From: Ehretia macrophylla
Taxonomy: Eukaryota; Streptophyta; Magnoliopsida; Boraginales; Ehretiaceae
Length of the DNA stretch: 64,000 bases
Direction of reading: 5' to 3'
NCBI GenBank assembly: GCA_037974665.1
Contig: CM075773.1
Location: 31,506,853-31,570,852 of the forward strand
In this document: piece after piece, positions 59,289 to 64,000 of the stretch
Position numbering within the stretch: position 1 is the first letter of the stretch
Layout: each line of letters opens with the position of its first letter
The notes under the pieces: model-generated
What the model was told of the DNA's origin: nothing
What the model saw: only the letters and a program-made list of their open reading frames with translations
Database searches by the model: none
Made by a program: the position numbers and the translations under genes

Positions 59289-62200
59289 ATGGCCACCATA
59301 ACTGCTTCACATTTCGTCTCACATGTTCACGGTGGAGCAACCACCGCAGTCGGCGCCAAAACTAACATGGCCCAGGTTGGCCTCAGGACTCAAACTGTCA
59401 CTCACAATGAGTTGAGGTCAGTGAACAAGGTTGACATGCTCCTACTCAGAACCCCTGCAAAAGCTTTAGCAAAGCGACCCAGGGGGAAAGGGCAAGGAAC
59501 ACAGAATGACAGTCCTTCAGGAAGCATCATTTGTGGAAAAGGGATGAACTTGGTCTTTGTGGGAGCTGAGTGTGGTCCCTGGAGTAAAACCGGTGGCCTT
59601 GGTGATGTTCTTGGAGGACTCCCACCAGCCATGGCGGTGAGCATTTCAACTCTTCCCTCTTTCATGCAAATGAATCATTTAGCACTTGGAAAAACTCACT
59701 TATACTTGATTCTCTAGTTTAGGTCTTTAATTAGTTATGTAGGATTACTTTTGTCTGACTTCAATATGCCCGATCATTGTCCAGGCCAATGGCCACCGAG
59801 TTATGACAGTGTCTCCACGTTATGACCAGTACAAAGATGCTTGGGACAGTACTGTGCTTGTTCAGGTAGGTACTTTCATAGCGATCCATGTATGCATCTG
59901 GCGAATTTCTCGTTTCTTGTTTTCCGATCCATTGACGTATGGCTTGGTTTTCAGATGAAAGTCGGGGGCAGAATTGAGACTGTTCGCTTCTTCCACTGCT
60001 ACAAGCGCGGGGTTGACCGTGTATTCGTTGACCACCCAATGTTTCTCGAGAAGGTCAGCAGTTCTGGGATCCAGCCTCAAAACTGAAACATTACATTCTA
60101 CAGGTTGCTAAGAGCGTATCTGATAATGAATTTCTTCCAACTTTGGTATTTGTGTCCATCTTTATATAGGTCTGGGGAAAAACTGGATCAAAGATCTATG
60201 GCCCTAAGGCTGGAGAAGATTACCAAGACAACCAACTCCGATTTAGCATGCTGTGCCAGGTACGTTCCATTGTCATGCATGAATCTTTACCACTGCTGAA
60301 AAAAGCAATTTTCTTGGACTGTCTAATGCTAAATTCTAATTCAGAAAGCAGTTCACCTCATTATGCATGTAAAAGAGAGAAGATATGCATCCATTCTGTT
60401 AGGCATCCTTAGAACTACATCTCCAGACTTGATGGCTTTGCTATTTTGGCCTATTCTTTATCTTGGAGTTGATATCAGAAATTCAGACCATCATTAGATA
60501 AATTGTTTACAGGTCGATTGATTTTTACATGACTAGTCTATGGTACAAGACATAATCTATTGGCGTTCATATATCTGTAACCATAGAACACTTGTTACAT
60601 GTATTTTCTGGCGCTGCTTTGATCTATTGAACGTAATTAGTCTGTTTCACTAACTTTGATTTTGTTGCTTTAAGGCTGCTTTGGAGGCACCAAGAGTTTT
60701 GAATTTGAACAACAAATATTTCTCCGGCCCATATGGTAAGCATCCTTACTTCAAATTCTTGGCAATACTACGCGCATGATGTGAAGGTGAATTTTAAGTT
60801 GTACTGGATTTCTACATTTCTGCAGGAGAGGATGTTGTCTTCATTGCCAATGATTGGCACACCGCTCTCCTACCATGCTACCTTAAGACCATGTACCAAT
60901 CTAAAGGACTTTACAAGAATGCCAAGGTAAGATGTCTTTTATTTTCTATCTTTCTCCTTTCTGTACTTTTGTTGCTCCTAAAAGTTACCATGTAGCTCTT
61001 GCCCAAAAAAGGTGGTCATATCAGGATTTGGGATCTCACATTATGTTATGTGGATGGTGCTAGGTTGCTTTCTGCATTCACAATGTAGCCTATCAGGGCA
61101 GATTTGCTTTTTCAGACTTCTCTCTTCTTGGTCTGCCTGATCAATACAAGAGTTCTTTTGATTTCATTGACGGGTAGGTGCACTGGACTACGATAGCTAC
61201 CCCCCATGGTGGTTCATTAGATTTTTCAGGCTAATATAGATACTGTGAATGTTTTCTTGTTAATTGTCTTGGTTAAATATTGCAGGTATGAAAAGCCAGT
61301 GAAGGGCAGGAAAATTAACTGGATGAAGGCTGGAATATTAGAGTCACATAGAGTCTTAACTGTGAGCCCCTACTATGCACAGGAACTTGTTTCTGGTGTT
61401 GAAAAAGGAGTGGAATTGGATAATTGCATTCGTATGACTTGCATTACTGGCATAACGAACGGCATGGATGTCCAAGAATGGAATCCAGCAACTGACAAAT
61501 ACATTGATGTCCACTACGATATTACAACTGTAAGATTCTCTTCTTTGGTTTTGATGTTATAATATTGTCATTGGAGTCTTAACACTGAAATGATTTGCAC
61601 ATTTGGAACATGACTCATAGGTTATGGATGCAAAGCCTCTACTGAAGGAAGCCCTTCAAGCAGCAGTTGGGTTGCCTGTTGACAGGAACATTCCCCTAAT
61701 TGGTTTCATTGGCAGACTTGAAGAGCAGAAAGGATCTGATATTTTGGCTGCTGCCATTCACAAGTTCATTGGATTGGATGTTCAGATTGTAGTCCTTGTA
61801 AGTTGTAGACTGAAATATCCATCCTTGTGTATAAAGGTTGCTATGGATAAAAAGAAGTAGAAAATTTGTATTGAATATCAGTAATGTGGGATTTGTTCTT
61901 TCTATTAGGGAACGGGCAAAAAGAAGTTCGAGAAGCAAATTGAAGAGCTTGAGGTGTTGTACCCTAACAAGGCTAGAGGTGTGGCAAAATTCAATGTTCC
62001 CCTTGCCCACATGATTATTGCTGGTGCAGATTATATGTTGATTCCTAGCAGATTTGAACCCTGCGGCCTCATTCAATTGCATGCCATGCGCTATGGAACA
62101 GTAAGAATCTTTTGCACTTGTTTATCTTTCTTGTTGAATGCTTTTGTTCTCTATTAGATATCTCTCTAGTTTTATTACTGAAATTGATCATCCGTTCCTA

Positions 62201-62748
62201 TTATGAACTTGTTGTATATAGTTGCCTATCTGTGCATCCACCGGTGGGCTTGTGGACACTGTGAGGGAAGGTTATACGGGGTTCCACATGGGAGCTTTCA
62301 ATGTTGATGTATGTTAATCTTTGTCACTTTCCCCATTTACTTGATTGTTTACTTGGTATTATCTATAATGCATCTCTGATGCTTGTTCGGCTGTGATCAG
62401 TGTGATGCTGTGGACCCAGCTGACGTGGTTAAGATAGTAACAACTGTTGCCAGAGCTCTTGCAATCTATGGTACTCTTGCCATGAAAGAGATGATCAAAA
62501 ACTGTATGTCACAAGACCTGTCATGGAAGGTAAGCATTGTTATGAGCTAGCTTTCGGGGGAGAGATTCAGCTTGTTGTCTAAGGCACAATAAATAAGAAT
62601 ATGATGATAATGATGATTTGTTGATGTGCAGGGCCCTGCTAAGAACTGGGAGATGATACTGCTGGGCATAGGCGTTGCGGGCAGTGAGCCTGGTATTGAT
62701 GGAGAGGAAATTGCTCCGCTTGCAAAGGAAAATGTTGCTACTCCATGA
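59289..62748 (+). CDS. GBSSI: Granule-bound starch synthase I, amyloplast/chloroplast
   Basis: GBSSI (the waxy protein, GT5 family) makes amylose inside starch granules by adding glucose from ADP-glucose to alpha-1,4-glucan chains. Thirteen coding exons: 59289-59636, 59785-59865, 59955-60053, 60170-60259, 60675-60735, 60826-60926, 61064-61173, 61286-61529, 61621-61797, 61909-62100, 62222-62308, 62401-62529 and 62632-62748. They join in phase to 611 residues, the normal length. A transit peptide ([16 protein letters not shown] and on) leads to a mature start near [15 protein letters not shown]. The ADP-glucose motif KTGGL is at residues 100-104, in a [14 protein letters not shown] context. The second glycine-rich STGGL motif is at 507-511. 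Also visible are [43 protein letters not shown] and [18 protein letters not shown]. It ends [11 protein letters not shown]. All introns are GT-AG. Confidence 0.97.
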
Positions 62749-63110
62749 GAGCTGCGCATTATTATAAATTAGTAGTAGCAGCAGCATCATGCATCATATC
62801 ATATGATTTAAGTAAACTGCTAACGCATGAAAGTGAAGATCAATCATCTGGGTTCAGCAAGCCCTTGGAAAGCTGCTGTTGGGTTCTCATATACATAATA
62901 AAAGCTTGAATGCGGGTGAGCTTCATGCTAGCCTTTTGAAGGCGTTGGGCGAGGTGTGAATATATGACGATATTTTAGTAGAGTACGACATAGTAGTAGT
63001 AGTAGTAGTAGTTGAAGTCGTCATATCTAACAAATGCTATTTTTTCCTTCAAGGGGCTGCAAGTTATGTTCTTATGAGCCTTGTAAAGTAAAATAAATGA
63101 GAATTTCATA
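62749..63110 (+). terminator. 3' untranslated region and poly(A) signals of GBSSI
   Basis: AATAAA occurs at about 62897-62902 and again at 63092-63097, either of which could direct polyadenylation. A (TAG)n microsatellite lies at about 62991-63011. Confidence 0.5.
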
Positions 63111-64000
63111 TCACAAACTTTTCTTTGCCTTTCTTTCGTTCTTTTTTACTTGCACACTTGTTCGTCAGCGAAGTATGCAAGGATACTGCACATACATTAT
63201 CAATGGAGATAATGAAGCTTGTAGATCCATGTTCCCATCGCAAAAGTCAAAATATTCTAATCTCTAAATGATTCTCAATTTCTCTCTTTTCTTTTTTGGC
63301 CTACTTCTTCTGCTTGTTATAATAATATTTTTAAAAAATTCATGATTCCATATATGAACCCTCTTCAAATCGGGTTATTGCTAGATCAGTCTTTAGGGGG
63401 GAGAGTAAGGAGGATGAAATTATCTGTATGTGACAAGTTGGTTTTACACGAGGCACAAAAGCTATGATTGGAATAACAGGTTTAAAAAGTAGTATGAGAA
63501 GAGGACAGCAACACCCCTAATATAATACTAGTTGTGAATCATGTGGGAGTAGCAAACACTGCTGTACGTGTGCCAGCTAATAAGGGCTAATTGGAGATTG
63601 ATTTATCACCACAGGAAGCAGGAAGCAGGAAGCAGGAAGCAGGAAGCTTGAAGCTTCTATTGATATCCATATCATTGCCTCCTATTTTTGTCCTCCTTTT
63701 CCTTTTTCACGAAAACCAAAGAGATTGTAGAAATGGAGACCCATGTGACCTCTTCTGTCCATTTTACTCTACTTGGTTAATGAAAGCAGCCCCCACTTGG
63801 AATAGAACCCCACCCACTTCAGCCCAAAATCACCATGTTTTTATTTATTTAAAAAAAAAAAATTTAAATCGTACATTATACATCAAAATATGTTACTAAT
63901 AAAAATAAAATTAATTTTACAATCTTTCGCACTTATAACAAAAAATATACGACTAAATTAAAAGGTAAAAAGAAATCTTTCTTTCCATTTACCCCTTTCT
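63111..64000. other. Intergenic DNA at right end of window
   Basis: I see no gene. A 7-base tandem repeat AGGAAGC, five copies, lies at 63613-63647. Confidence 0.5.
63613..63647. repeat. Five perfect copies of AGGAAGC
   Basis: Head-to-tail copies with no mismatch, followed by TTGAAGCTTC. The perfection suggests a recent or active slippage site. Confidence 0.9.

Noticed and set aside
1..64000. CRISPR array, bacterial operon or integrated plant virus
   Set aside because: No spaced direct repeats, no prokaryotic gene organisation and no viral coat, movement or replicase motifs were seen. The reverse transcriptase here is of LINE type.

Overview
This is a nuclear genomic window from a flowering plant, almost certainly a eudicot. 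The evidence is spliced genes with GT-AG introns and AT-rich intergenic DNA, many small transposons, and plant-only proteins (a NAC factor, plastid ribosomal protein L11, granule-bound starch synthase). The species cannot be named from the sequence alone.

Region 1 (about 1-8472) is an old nuclear insertion of mitochondrial DNA. On the minus strand it carries the plant mitochondrial cluster rpl5-rps14-cob, then rps1. All four genes are broken by stop codons or frameshifts. A TRIM-type LTR element with one truncated LTR sits at the junction (about 8473-8910).

Region 2 (about 8911-16550) is gene-free and packed with small transposons: a LINE tail with an RNase H domain, several Tourist/PIF-Harbinger-like elements flanked by TTA/TAA, and an Emigrant-like element nested inside one of them.

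Region 3 (16589-29244) holds three genes. They are a membrane-tethered NAC transcription factor (+), a soluble inorganic pyrophosphatase (-) and plastid ribosomal protein L11 (-).

Region 4 (29607-44270) is a transposon block. A Mutator-like foldback element with a 9-bp target duplication was split by a 6.2-kb LINE. Three further Mutator-like foldback elements and a decayed RING-H2 gene follow.

Region 5 (44273-62748) holds four genes, all on the plus strand: a beta-1,3-galactosyltransferase (Golgi glycosylation), a membrane-anchored START-domain protein (CP5-like), a small plant protein of unknown function, and granule-bound starch synthase I with a leader intron. Two more Tourist-like elements lie among them.

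The genes are ordinary neighbours of unrelated function; there is no operon-like cluster. Each main gene was rebuilt exon by exon with reading phase checked across every junction. I did not find an undescribed molecular system. The most informative material is the mitochondrial insertion and its decay, the layered transposon insertions, a GC-AG intron, and the collapsed RING-H2 gene.
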